From: Armigeres subalbatus | Taxonomy: Eukaryota; Arthropoda; Insecta; Diptera; Culicidae | Reading direction: 5' to 3' | DNA length: 64,000 bases | Assembly: GCF_024139115.2 (NCBI RefSeq) | Contig: NW_026943003.1 | Location: forward strand, 224,206-288,205 | In this document: piece after piece, positions 44,140 to 56,439 of the stretch | How the letters are laid out: every line of letters starts with the position of its first letter | How positions within the stretch are numbered: the stretch's first letter is position 1 | The notes under the pieces: generated by a model | Seen by the model: the letters and a program-made list of their open reading frames with translations, nothing else | Told to the model about the DNA's origin: nothing | The model's database searches: none | Translations under genes and position numbers: made by a program

Positions 44140-44450
44140 CTACTTTTCATGCGGGTGTCCCACCAAGGCATAAAGATACACTCTTGGTTTCAAAGGCAAT
44201 TCATTTTAGCGTTCCCCAACGCAGAATTGCAGATATTGCTATCCACAATAACACTGCTCTTCTTGTGAGCGTCCCACCATTGCAGACAGAGGAAGAAACT
44301 CTTGTACTCGATTTAATGGTGAAACATCCGAGCGTCCCACCACGCAGAATAGTGATCATTCCTATCCACACTAACACTAACTCTCCTCACGGGTATCCCA
44401 CCAACTCAGCAGAAAAAAGTATAGTAGTATTTGATGGATGGTAACCCTTG
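44140..44450 (+). repeat. Minisatellite, period about 60 bp, array 1
   Basis: GCGTCCCACCAACGCAGAAT-like cores at about 44151, 44209, 44268, 44330 and 44391, alternating with ATCCACAATAACACT. A 137-codon frame passes through it (SVPPRR-like repeats) but is probably a by-product. Confidence 0.75.
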
Positions 44451-44894
44451 TCGGTGTACCATAAAGCAAAACTAAGATTATTTTCGATCCACTATAACTA
44501 ATATAAGATCTATTGTATCATTACCCGTATTCTTTGTTTGTAAGTGCATGTCGAATTACTCCAGTGCTGTTGAGAAGCAATGCAGCTTTGAATTCGATGC
44601 AGATATTGTTATGTTTTTATCATATGCTTCTCAGAATGAATAAAGTATTATCACAGTGTCCCGCTATTTAAACCTTTCGTTAAGAGCTACATATCTCATC
44701 AAAGGTCCCTTTCAATCATGATTTACTCCTATTATGCAGAAAGCAAAACAGTAATACTGTTATTTGGCCATGCATCGGAGCCCTAGTCATATCTTAGTTT
44801 TGCTTCAAGAATATCACCAGTAAAACACCAAACCTGGGATTCAGCTTTATCTACAAGACCATTTCAATCTAAAGAGTTTGTTTAGTAACAAGTA

Positions 44895-45690
44895 AAGGGT
44901 CTTGTTTCCCGGACTATAAAAAATCCCGGGATCCGGGATTAAATTTTTCGTTATCCCGGGATATCCCGGGATCCCGGGATAAAAATAAAAATACTTGCAA
45001 ATTTCAATTTCATATATTTATTAAATTTTTGGGAATGGTAAAATATGTATCAGTTCAATTTAGTAACGAATCGCCACTTGTCTACTCGCTTGCAATATGG
45101 TTTAAGAAATGCTAAGGTGTTGATGCTTGAATCCGACAATAAAGACTTCTTCTTAGTGCAGTTATTTAAGAATTAGAATCAGAGAACACCCGCTCGCTCA
45201 ACCGGTGATTGCTAGATTTTCTAACAATTCTGTATAAGAACCTACCAAAACCTGTATGAGAACTGGGCATATGCGAAAAGGCTAGATTCTTTTACAAATA
45301 TTGTATGAACTTTACAATTTTGCAAGCTTTTCTTACAATTTTTGTTTGTGATCTTATATTGTATAAGAATCTAACAATGTTGCATATGCCCAGTTCTTAT
45401 ACAGGTTTTGGTAGGTCCTTATACAGAAGTGTATGAAAATCTAACAGTCGCTGGTTGGGTATATCAATCAAAGTGGTTTTAATGGACTTCAATGCCATGA
45501 AAACCTTCTCCAGACTCGATAATAGTTCATCAGTTACTTCAAACAGAGCATGCTCCTTATTGATGAAATTATTCAAGCTACGACGCATTTCTCTGTTTCT
45601 GGTCCATAGCTTACAACTCTTCTATGGAGATGAAGCCTTGTTCCCGTCAGATTCAGAAAATGATGTGTGGATCGGAACTTAAACAAACCT
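44895..45690 (-). mobile_element. hAT-like relic with CCCGGGAT subterminal repeats
   Basis: The left end (44895-44990) is packed with ATCCCGGGAT palindromes, known from some hAT ends. Minus-strand frames at 45397-45690 read ALFEVTDELLSSLEKVFMAL, which fits the hAT region following the RNase H-like core. No matching right end or TSD was found. A foldback MITE (45199-45457) interrupts it. Confidence 0.5.
45199..45457. mobile_element. Foldback MITE, about 259 bp
   Basis: The inverted arms, each about 75 bp, share CAACC, GATTTTC, GTATAAG, CCTACCAAAACCTGTAT and AGAACTGGGCATATGC. The central part is AT-rich. Confidence 0.75.
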
Positions 45691-45976
45691 AATCAGCTGG
45701 TGACGGAAAGCGATCGAAAGCTCAGCAGAATTCGAAAATTACCTTTCTTTACTTTGAAGCCATCTCATCTCTTGATGTCTCGACGCTCATCTACTCGTTT
45801 TAGAATTGCATCGTGCAATTTCGAAGTGAAAGGGTTTTGCTGGCTATTCAGTTCAGATAGCAAAAAGTCTAGTCAACAACATTACGTCACGACACTTCAG
45901 CGCCTACGATATCACCCCAACAGGCTGGGGAGCGTCGAATATCGATTGAACCAGATCCAGATAATTTTTGATTATG

Positions 45977-46214
45977 TAGGGTAAGACACCCAGAAATCGC
46001 CCTCCCCCCAGTCGCCCACCTATTTTAAAATCTTCATTTCTCGAAAACTAGTTGTTGGAAACAGTTAAAGTTCAGGTTTTTTCATAATTGATTGATGCTT
46101 GTATGGAAAAACTTTAACTGTAACTGTTTTCAACAACTAGTTTACGAGAAATGAAGATTTTAAAATAGGTGGGCGAAAACTGGGGGGAGGGCGATTTCTG
46201 GGTGTCTTACCTTA
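45977..46214. mobile_element. Palindromic MITE, 234 bp, TA target
   Basis: Nearly perfect arms of about 90 bp begin GGGTAAGACACCCAGAAATC and end with the complement. TA flanks both sides. The interior spacer is about 50 bp. Confidence 0.85.
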
Positions 46215-47134
46215 CGTACTTTTATTCTTATGGAGCGATTTCACAGTTCACTAGTTTTCAGAACATCCTGAACGAGTTGAAGTTGTTCCCTAAACCGGTT
46301 TTCATCCTTCCTCTGGAATTCGAACAATGTTTCGGATTCGTTTGAAAGTTTCTCCAAAATCGGTTTTATATAATCATTAATTAAATTCAACAATTGGTTA
46401 AGAAAATCAATATAATATAAGTTCAGATATTACCAAATGAGAACGAAATGAGTTCGTCATCTGATTTTTCACTACCATTGATGTCGTTGAAACAATCGTC
46501 GTCATCATTATCTGAACATTTTTATTCCGACATAATCGTCTTGGACTTGGGGACTTCGATGAAGAACGTCATTAATAGCGAGGTGCGACAACTTGGGACA
46601 ACTTCGGCTTTACGGATCGTTTCCGGCGGAGAAGATAAAGCAATCCGTGGAACAGCTGTTAACGAGTTGTGACATTGAACACAATTTCGTAGCCGCAATT
46701 GATCGCACATCGGATGGCGCTTCGATTATTGTGAAATCTGGAAAGCTGATTCCTTATTTTCATCAGCTGTATGTTCGCTCCAAAAACAAAATAGTCAGAA
46801 GGCTAGGAGACCTATATTGTTACTCATCACTCTCTCGACGAATTGAGAAGATATCTGTGATTGCTTGTTTGTATGTATGGGTGTGCATAAGACATGCGGG
46901 AAAATAAAAGCCGATGGGCTAACAAACTAGAATCGGTGCAATTATGCAGAACATACATTCATTAATTTATCTTAAATATTTTTGTTATCATGTATTTTTT
47001 ATTTCCCTTAATTGGCACAACTTATTGCCATAGCTTAGAAAAATGATTGCTTAGGGTCGATTTAATAGATTTCACACCGTAAAACGTTACGCAAAAGTGG
47101 TCTACCCTGCTTTCTGATCGATGATAACGCTAGT
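46215..47134. other. Intronic sequence with dispersed repeat copy 2 (46755-46910)
   Basis: The repeat contains GTTCGCTCCAAAAACAAAAT, TCTCTCGACGAATTGAGAAG and a TGTTTGTATGTATG run, related to 40815-40990. Otherwise featureless. Confidence 0.45.
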
Positions 47135-47300
47135 CGTCATGCGAGCGTCCCACCAACGCAAAGTAAGAAATTCTTGCACTGGATTCAAATGCGATGCTTG
47201 CAAGCGTCTAATCACACAAAATTGTAATTATTTTGATCTACAATAACACCCCTTTTCTTCTTGTAAGCATGCCAACATCGCAGATGGAGAAAACCACCAC
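47135..47300 (+). repeat. Minisatellite, period about 60 bp, array 2
   Basis: Cores GCGAGCGTCCCACCAACGCA (47143), GCAAGCGTCTAATCACAC (47204) and GTAAGCATGCCAACATCGCA (47262). Confidence 0.65.
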
Positions 47301-47784
47301 GCAGAAAAAGGTACCGAATGTTAATTTCGATAATATTCATTTGGCAGTAACGGCGAAAAGTGTAGACAAAAACCATTCGAGCATTGTTACGACGGGAATT
47401 CATCTCGCCGCGTTCGTTTTCGGACGTTGGACAGAAACGTGTTTTCCAGTGTTGCGTTCCACCAGACACTCGAAACTGTAAACATTTATTAACAATAATT
47501 AATTACAAATATAACAACGGACAAGCACTTACACTTTTGGTTTCGTCCAGACGTCAGTACAGTACGGATAATTAATACAAATTTCTTCATACAAAGACAA
47601 TTAAATCTACAGTGAGGTCTGAACATATTGGTACGAGCGAACAAGCATTATGCTTACAGTTTACAGTTTACAGTACCCTATTGGACATTCCATCGTGTAA
47701 CCAACACTTTAAAAGACAGGTTGATAAATTAACACAGTAATACACTAATAGACATGTAATAAATTACGGTATCGCCAATAACAT

Positions 47785-47830
47785 GACAGGTCCTGATAAA
47801 GATCCAAACTTCCGGATCGAAACGTTGGCA
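47785..47830 (+). ncRNA. Penelope-type hammerhead-like motif, second family
   Basis: CTGATAA (47793-47799), one extra A, GATCC, loop AAACTTCC, GGATC, GAAA (47819-47822), CGTTGG. The GATCC/GGATC stem is perfect. The conserved G of the core is A. The layout CTGA...stem...GAAACGTTGG is typical of Penelope-like terminal repeats. Confidence 0.5.
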
Positions 47831-47974
47831 ATGATTTAAGATTATCAACATTTTCATGTGACTGAGATCCGAAAAACCTAATATAAGCAACAGATCCAGT
47901 CGAAATCCCTGAAAATTAACAATGGCGACAAATGCACACACGTCATTTTACACAGAAGTCAGATTATGTTTACT

Positions 47975-49650
47975 ACAGTCTTCAAGGTGCAACATGTGTA
48001 AGATGTTCACGTAAGTGTGTGTACCCAATCAAACATTGCTTGCTATGTTCGAACTTGCACATAGCAATCTGAACACGAGCCTGAACTCCGATACACCCAG
48101 GCGCAATGTACAATGTTCAAACATCGAGTTTAAACTTGGGTTCAAACATGTGCGCTTGCACACGAGAATCCTACACATGGGTTAAATGAACGGGTTGCTA
48201 GGGATATTATTGTTGATTCTCCACGTTTCCCAGCTTTGTTATTCATATCTCGAATAAGAGAATTATTCAATGAAAGTATGATTGAAAAATTGAAACATGG
48301 TGTGCACATTTTTCGCACTTGCATAACGAAGCGTTTATAGAGGTGAGGTCTTGATTCAGGCCTTTCATTCAGGACGTCTTAGGTTCGAATCTGCTCTGAG
48401 TGGAGCTTTTTGTTCCATTTTCGAGGTTCTGAAAGCAATTCTTCTTAGGATTTCGGGATTCTGCAACCACCAAAAAACTGATTAGTTCATATTTCTAAAA
48501 TTTTGGGATAAGATTTTTCTGACACGTTTATATGGGGATAATTCATTCTACTTACTTTGCGGTAGGTAGTACTTGATAAATATACCGAGAATCTGAAGCG
48601 AAGTTCTGGGTTGCATAGAGATTTCTTTATTCCAGGGAGAGGGTTTTCGACCTGTTTGAAGAACCTTATGATCAACGGGGCTTTAATTCCAGTTTCGTAA
48701 TTTTTTAGATTGTCATAATTGGAGATTTTATCTTTTATGAGAGCCATGTAGTTTATAAGACTTTTATGTTTAATCCATCGTTTGTGAATTTTCTTTGTAT
48801 TGCATAATGTCATCGGCGTATTATTTATACATAGCAATATATGTAGAATACATTATGAACAGACCCCTACTATCTTTTTAAATTTCTATCAATTTGAATT
48901 TTTTGGTTAACAACCTTCCTCCCCACTAAAAAGTGTGTCTTTGAACTTTTTGGAATCCACATCTATATTTTATTTACGATATGCAAATCTCATCGTCTCT
49001 AACAAAACAACATGCATGCTTGCGTATGTAACGGGTAAAAATAATTAGGGGCTACATTTCAGACAGACGAACAGAGACTTATGTATTTTACCTCGTTTAG
49101 AACATAAACGCAAGCACACTTTAAATAATCATTACATTGGAGGCTGCCGATTTTCTTACTGGGAAAATGCACATAATATTCAGTTGTTATGAACATTAAG
49201 AATAATATCTGAAGATTGTATGTAAAATGTTGAGTAAACAAATTGTTGTGACATCAAGATATCTGTGCAACTAAGTGCAAACCACCTGACAAGGGCTGAA
49301 AAGTGGCATTTATAAAACTAAAACTATTCATGTGCCATTCCTAAAAAATCCAAAGACAAGGATTCAAACACTAGTGCCCTGAGTGAACGCCAAACGAGTT
49401 ACCACTAGGCCATCACCGCTACTCAAGAAGAGAAACCACTTGACCAATATGAACAGATGAACAGCATGCTGTGTGTAAACTGATGTTTAAACTTCCATGT
49501 TCAAACCCGTGTGTTTGAACTTGGGCGCACACTTGAGTTCAAACCGGGTGTGATTTTGGTTCGGTTTATGATGAACTCGGTTTGGATCTAGTATGCATGT
49601 TTGAGTGCAAACTTGAACACGGGAAAGCTGCACTTGTTTAAACGCGGTTC
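47975..49650. mobile_element. Putative DNA transposon with TTCAAAC-rich ends
   Basis: Both ends (47975-48185 and 49450-49640) carry many copies of TTCAAAC/GTTTGAA and GTGTGCG-like motifs in mirrored arrangement. Terminal repeats and TSD could not be fixed, and no transposase is seen. Confidence 0.4.
49362..49436 (-). repeat. tRNA-derived (SINE-like) segment
   Basis: Minus strand reads GTGATGGCCTAGTGGTAACT (box A-like TGGCCTAGTGG) and TGTTTGAATCCTTGTC (box B-like). No acceptor stem forms, so it is a SINE head or tRNA pseudogene. Confidence 0.45.
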
Positions 49651-49894
49651 ATGTTTTCGTGAAGACTGGTTTACAATGCTCATCGTTGAGAGGTGATATC
49701 AGAGATTTTATCTGTTGTATGAAGTCTGCTTCTTTTCGTTTCAACATACGAAATCGATGAAGTGTAGAGGAAAGAAGTGATAAGTATTGAACAATAAGGT
49801 GAAAAACTTATCCCCTGCACTTAGTTTGCACTGATTAGCGGTTTTATAGTGATAAAACTTGGGTTCAACTATTACTGGTACAATGCCTTCTCTT

Positions 49895-50235
49895 GCAAGC
49901 AACGACTCGACTGCCACCCCATTGTGATTATTCCAATTTACAATAACGCTACTTTTCTTGCGGACGTCCCACCAACGCAGAAGAAAAAAATGTATCCCAA
50001 CGCATAATTGTGATTTTTTCGATCCATAATAACACTACTCTTCTTGTGGGCTTCCCAACGAAGCAGCATGTCAAACTCTTGCATTCGAGGCGATGCATTC
50101 GAGTGTACCATCACGCAGAATTACGATTGTTCTAACCCACAATAAAACTTTTTCTCTTGCGGGTATCCTACCAACGCAAAGCAGAAGTTTCATTTGATAA
50201 CATTGCATGCCTGTGTTACACTACGTAGAACTGTA
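49895..50235 (+). repeat. Minisatellite, period about 55-60 bp, array 3
   Basis: Cores GCGGACGTCCCACCAACGCA (49961), GTGGGCTTCCCAACGAAGCA (50047), GAGTGTACCATCACGCAGAA (50101) and GCGGGTATCCTACCAACGCA (50158). Confidence 0.65.
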
Positions 50236-52329
50236 ATCCATACAGGAAAAAAATAATGAAGAATAACGACGTGACATGGATCTATTCCAGCAAATTTGCT
50301 TTAATTAATTTGATTTAATCATATTTTATTTTCTTTAACTTTTAATTTTCATCATAAACATTTATAATACTATTCCTATTTATAAATTATTACAAAAACT
50401 GAGAGGAAATATACTGTCAGTTTCCATTAAATTGTTCAAAGTTTGAGTTCTCGTTCAACGACAAACAAACGAGATCGATCAGCTTTAACATAGTTTTAAG
50501 TGAGGGTTGCTTCTAGCTTCTGCGCTTTTTCTAAATTTTTTAGTAGTAGTTTTTATTTTAGTCAAAAACAAATCCTACAAATCCTGCATCATACAAATTG
50601 GATGGAACAGTTTGCAAAAATCTCTCTATTTGACAGAGGGCTTGGTATGAAAACCAAACTTGTTATTTGAATTCTGGTGCAAAATAAACGCCACAACACC
50701 AAAGACCGAAAATACGGAAAGTAACCCACTTATTCCTTACTACAAAAATAAAACGAATTCTATAAACACACAAGATTTTTACCTATGCTGACATATTTCA
50801 CCGATCTAACTTTCTGGAATTCATTTTCGTCCGCTCTATATGTTTGTATCTAAAATATTTTTTCGCATATTACACTATCCAAGTGAAAACATTTACATTT
50901 TGTCGATTTTTTCGGTATTGAATGTAAGGAACGACGTTAGCTGTTCCATAACTGCAAGGGGGAAGTACTGCTTTTTAAAAGAAAACCGTTTTGTTCATGG
51001 AACAAGATAGTTATTCAACGAAACCTTATCTGGCACGCCACGTGACGATCTTTGCTCTGGCTTGCTTCAGATATTGCAAGTTGATGTAGACGTACAGTAA
51101 AAAAAAGCACCGAATCCACTCACAGAGTGACAAATCGCTTTTCCGAACCACCCATTACCATCAACCGCCGAATAAGGTTTTCTTTTCCAATCAAGGTTGA
51201 AATGACACCCAGTGTGCTCTGCGGTGGCATTTTCTCCGTTCCCGATTCTGGGCGATGAATCCTATTCCAATCTGCTTGGTTTTGTGGAATTTCTGTTGTT
51301 ATTTTTTCTTATTGTGACCGTTGGATGGCGCGGAAAAACAACTACAGCAGCATCATCAGTTTTATGTCCTTCCCTCCACCCGCTCAGTCCTTTGTAGTTC
51401 AGATGCTATGGCACGGCTCATGAGTAGTGACCACCACGGCAAGCTGAAGAAAACTGCGATCCACGCAGGGGTATTTTCATTCATGAACAAGTCAAAAAGC
51501 TTCACAGTGAAAACAAATAATTATAATACGAGAGAATTTTTCATGTGCGTTGTAAGAAGTTCAGTCCTAATTGTAAAATTCAATTTGGCTTAACTTTTGC
51601 AGAAACTTTCAAAATGGTTAAGACTTTTCGAACTTTCCACTTTAGACAAGTCTTTCACTCCCAGTACCCTTGCGTGCGTTCCTTTGTATCCAAGCGTTGG
51701 AGTCGGAAAGCAATTTCAAAGTTCGCCGGAGAGGAATTTCTCATATCCGGATGCTTCCAGGATTGAGGGGCATTTCCTGCTGCTGGTACCATTTGGCAAT
51801 TCGATGCTTTTATGTCGTATTTTCTCTTCCATTTACCAACAACTGATGCGCCAGTGTTTCATTTCCAACGATGTGATTCTTATACAAGTTGGATAAAAAT
51901 GGCTTCACTGGCGATTGGCTTTCGATTCGAATTCTATGCGCTCTGATCCGTCCGTGGCCAAACTAGTGTGGCGTATTTATAGAGCTTCCAACAACGATGG
52001 ATGGTTTTCCTTTGTCGAAATTAACCTCTTGTGCCAAGCCGGTGGGGAATGTCTGTGAAACACCACCAACATAATAGCATTGATGCTTTTCTGGTGATGT
52101 TTGTGGAGAATGATTTTTAAAGAAAATGATAATGTTTAACATCGTTAAACTGATACTTGAGAATTGAATCAATCGAGTTTCAATCGAAATTCAAATTTGA
52201 ATTGTTTAAATTTGGACTCTGCTTCTTATTTTTCGTTGTACATTGCAAAACATTCAAATAATGTTATTTTATGAAAATAAAGGAGTCTTCCTTAAGCGCT
52301 ATTTTGACCTCTACTCTCCCATGATATCT
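50236..52329. other. Intronic sequence without recognisable gene
   Basis: 51200-52200 could include the 5' LTR or leader of the adjacent BEL/Pao relic, but no TG...CA repeat pair was found. Confidence 0.35.
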
Positions 52330-52509
52330 ATGGGGGAGAATCAAGGGCCAACCCTCGAGGCACTATTCAAGCTGAAGCGTTGCTGGAAGCTAATCTCGGC
52401 GCGCTCAATGACGTGTTCTCCACCTTCTTCAACGGGGACTCTACCACAGCATCGATGTCTCCGCGGTGAGTAAATCTATCCTACCGCGCTTCTGCGTCTA
52501 CATCCCACA

Positions 52510-52760
52510 ACGTTGCGTCAGTGGGAATCATACTACAATTCGAAGGTGGTTCCAAAGTATCAAGACTTGGTAAAGTTTTTGAAAAGTCATTGTTCCGTAT
52601 TACAGTCCATCGCACCTGGAAAGCCATTTCGTCCAACAATCAGCCATGCTGGAATCCAATCAAGCTGCTGTCCATTCTGCGGAGAATCAGCTCACTCTGC
52701 CTTCAAGTGTACCAAGTTTACGAAGATGCGGATTTTCTCAACGATGCTATATGTCTGAAA
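52510..52760 (+). pseudogene. BEL/Pao gag fragment with zinc knuckle
   Basis: The frame encodes RQWESYYNSKVVPKYQDLVK and a CCHC-type knuckle CPFCGESAHSAFKC, conserved features of BEL/Pao gag. It shifts frame after the knuckle at about 52740. Confidence 0.75.
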
Positions 52761-52934
52761 CCGTTTCGCAAAAGCTCAAGTACAAATGAACTCGTGAGCA
52801 TTAACCGATCATCGGAATCGGTGGATCGCGAACTGCATCTACTCAAGCAATTTTCGGGGAAGTTTATTCGCTTGCTACAAACTATGTGGCAAATCTTAAG
52901 TTCCATGTCTTGCCACGAGTAATCGTCGATCTTC

Positions 52935-53385
52935 CAACACGAAGCATTGACATCCGTTCCTGGAATGTGCCGAAGGAGAGTGTTAGCCGATCTAACGTTC
53001 CACGAGTCTGCAGCTGTAGATCTGATTATAGGAGCAGAAGTAGGTATATCTGGAGCTGATGATTGCAGAGCGTATAGTCTCTGGAACGATTCCGGATGAG
53101 TCAAATGTTTTACCAGTCGTGTCATCGTGTGCTGCAGAGAATATTGAAGAAGGACTAGCACGGTTCTTTGAGCTGGAGAATCGTGTCGCACCTTCAGCAC
53201 ATTGTCACTAGAAGAGTCGGTATATGAAACACACTTTGAGAGAACGACGACGAGAAACTCTACCGGCAGGTTCGTTGTTCAGCTACTCAAGAAACAATTT
53301 ATCGTTGACCGCTTGGGAAATACTCAGCTAATCGCTACTCGTCGTTTCGTTTGGAGCGCAGATTGTATACCGATCCAATTGTGAA
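52935..53385 (+). pseudogene. BEL/Pao protease region fragment
   Basis: The translation (several frames) includes DIRSWNVPKESVLADLTFHE and AVDLIIGAE, the typical BEL aspartic protease C-terminal block. It then gives SLEESVYETHFERTTTRNST and RFVVQLLKK, the spacer before RT. RT motifs do not follow. Confidence 0.7.
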
Positions 53386-54279
53386 AAAAATGTTTGCCGA
53401 TTTCATCAACGAATTATTAGCATATGAGTGAGATCTCAGCACGAGACCTAAGCACATTTCCAGTGGCATACTTCTAACCACTTTCCTGTCGCCACTGATA
53501 CGACGATATGCTGAAGAGCGTTGACAGCCTTGAAGAAGCTGTACAATTGTCACAGGATCTGATCGATGTTCTAAGCATAGCTTGAGGAAATGGAGCTCCA
53601 ACTCTTGAGAATGGCTGGATCATATTCCACCTTACCTGCGAGATGAACGCTCTTGTTCGGATTTCGAAATCTTTAACCCCACAATTAATACCCTTGGAAT
53701 TAAATGGGAACCCGTTCGGACATTTTTCGGTTCACTGTACCTCAGTGGAACCCTGCTACTGAGATAACTAAGAGGATCATATTGTCCGATTTCGCGAAGC
53801 TTTTCTATCCGTTAGGTCTGGTTGGAGCTAGTCTTGTTCCAGCCAAGGTATTTCTCCAGGATCTTTGGAGATCAAAGTGCTCCTTGAATGATATTCTACC
53901 CGAAGAGCTTCAAATGTGGTGGAGAGGATTCAGAGAAAGTTAGGAAGGTCTGACTCTGTTGCAAGTACCTCGTTGGATCGCATTCGGAAGCGAAACATTG
54001 TCCGTCGAGTTTCACATGTTCTGCGATGCATCTCAGAAGGCGTACGGCGTCTGCATCTACCTCTTGTTTGATGGAACAGTTTCGTTATCACTGGTTACCG
54101 CTAAATCTCGTGTAGCTCCGCTTTAAGACCTAGAGAAGAAACGAAAACAAATTTCGATTCCACGATTAGAGCTCTCGTCTGCACTAACAGGCGCACATCA
54201 GTACGAAAAACTCGTCCAAAGTCTCAAGATCGCAGTTCAGCCGTATTTTTGGACCGACTCAATTATCGTTAATTGGTGC

Positions 54280-54390
54280 ATCCCTAGCAGCACTCATATT
54301 CTACATAGGTTACTGGAATTCATATGGGACCAGATTTAGTCACAATCAAGTAGCAGCAACCAGTTTTGTCTGACTTGTGCTGCTCGGGAT
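54280..54390. mobile_element. 107-bp MITE, copy 2, inserted in the BEL/Pao pol
   Basis: Ends CCCTAGCAGCAC (54282) and GTGCTGCTCGGG (to 54388), flanked by AT on both sides. Removing the 107 bp and one AT would reopen the BEL reading frame between NWC and the AAPPSRWN block, so the insertion site is exact. Confidence 0.85.
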
Positions 54391-55538
54391 AGCAGCACCT
54401 CCGTCTCGTTGGAACATCTTCGTGGCCAACAGGGTGTCTGAAATTCAGCACATCACATGTGGAGGTATCTGGCATCACATGGCTGGCTTGGACAACCCGG
54501 CAGATGTTCTGTCAAGAGGAATGGATCCTCATTAGCTGAAGGATTTCCAGATGTGGTGGCAAGGGCCACCTTGGTTACGGTTAGGCAAAACCTTATGGTC
54601 GACAACGGCTAACATAAATCAGGAGGACCTAGATCTTCTGTTACTTGAGGAACGCACATCGGTATCGGCTCCAGCTCAAGTTATTGAACCTAGCACAATC
54701 TTCAGCCTTCGATCGTCATTGCAAGATTTAGTTCGCATTGTATCCTTCGTCGGGAGATTTGTGCACAACTGTCGAAACACTAGCGACCGCAGAATAGGTC
54801 TAGTGCGACTTGAAGAACGAGTAGCAGCTTTACATCAGCTGCTGATCCTAGCCCAGAGAGAAAGATTTCCAGAAGAGCTAGTCGCGTTACGTAAGAATAG
54901 AGAAGTCCAACTTACGTCTCGCTTAAGGACATAGTTAAAAGAGAGTACCACGATGACAGTCAATATGGCACAGGACCTTCCACGGGTAAACCCCACTCCA
55001 ATCCCACCAACATTCGAATGCATCGAAAAGCATCGAACAAAAGTTTAATATTCAGATTACTAACCTGTTCACACTATATTTATGTACTTCCCGTGATAAT
55101 TAACATGTTTCTTCAAAGAGTCCTATGTATTTCGGCTCGAAATATAGCATAAACCAGCAGTTTCGTGCCAATTTAACAGCCGTCCGCGGTTTGGTGGGTT
55201 TATCACTGCACTTCACTTCTTCTCAAAGGGCATTTGAAAAATCCAATTTTTACACACTTCTCCGCACATGAGCAGCCCGAAATGTTGATGGAATGCAAAT
55301 TAAACTTCACTTTTTGGAATAAGTCACTTGTTTGAAGCGAAAACTTAATATAAACTGCAATTTTTGCCCGAAAAAAAAGATTAAAAACTGATCGCGAAGC
55401 GAATGTAAACACCGGTACCGATAGCAGCAACCTAATAAACAGGGTGGTTCAAAACTGATGTTGCTCCGCCACGCTCAGTCGAACTTGTTTCATATTTTGG
55501 GTGTCGTTCGCTGGTTTTGGTCGGTTCGAATAGGGGCT

Positions 55539-55664
55539 TAAGCCACAAACACAATATCAGCGGAACGGCAACTGAAACGGCAAATTTGACAGTTAGCCCA
55601 TATATTTTCGGTCAAATTTGCCGTTTCCGTTACCGTTCCGCTGACATTGTGTTTGGGCCTTTAC
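55539..55664. mobile_element. Palindromic MITE in the BEL/Pao relic, copy 1
   Basis: Long inverted arms: AAACACAATATCAGCGGAAC ... CTGACATTGTGTTTGGG, both containing CGGCAAATTTGACAG. The spacer is GTTAGCCCATATATTTTCG. Confidence 0.8.
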
Positions 55665-55893
55665 CGTGTACAGGTCGTTTCAGGTTTGTATGGCAGTTGA
55701 TATGGCGAGGTTGAATTTTACATTATTCTGATTGTGGCACTCCGTGATTGGGCGCTGGCGAGGGGAAGACCATATGACTGGATGAAATTCAACTCCTTAG
55801 ACAATTAATTCCTTAGACAATACATATTGAATAAACGTTTCAATAGTTGGGAGTCGATTTTAAACGAGGTTCCGAAGCTTTAGCATGATAATA

Positions 55894-56003
55894 CAGCCCA
55901 AAATACAATGTCAGCGGAACAGCAACGGAAACGGCAAATTTGACAGTTAGCCCATATATTTTCTGTCAAATTTGCTGCTCTGTTCCGCTGACATTGTGTT
56001 TGT
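55894..56003. mobile_element. Palindromic MITE in the BEL/Pao relic, copy 2
   Basis: Same family as 55539-55664: ATACAATGTCAGCGGAACAG ... CTGACATTGTGTTTGTG, with the identical spacer GTTAGCCCATATATTTTC. Confidence 0.8.
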
Positions 56004-56439
56004 GTAATTGTGTAATTCAACATATCTGTGATATCTATCGCACCAGGAGCAGATACTTCATACAAATAGTGTGACATGGGGGTGAGCGGAGTATAAAATG
56101 CTATTTCAACGAATCTTTCCTAAGGAGCGTTCAGTGAAGTCTCTGGAATGTTGCTTCCAGCTATGTGGGTTCTCTTTTCGCCAGCGTTTGGAGGGGAGGT
56201 GCTGTAGCCAGTGTAATGAAAGGTTCTGTTTCCCATAATAGTTTTCATACAAACTTGAACCGACTTGTTCTCAATCAGTTTTTGTTCAAATCGGCTTTTG
56301 AAGGACACTCGGAGCATGGGATGGAATCAAGTAAACGTGGTGGAGCTGGGTCGTTTTGAGCCTAATATTCTTTGTTATTCCATAAATACGACAATACTAC
56401 TACAGTATATGACAGTTTGTATTGTACCAATACTTTCAA

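Noticed and set aside
44031..44444. 137-codon ORF with SVPP repeats
   Set aside because: By-product of the 60-bp minisatellite; the other two arrays do not stay open.
48335..48405. Possible tRNA gene (GGTTCGAATCT box B)
   Set aside because: No cloverleaf or acceptor stem can be drawn; at most a tRNA-derived fragment.
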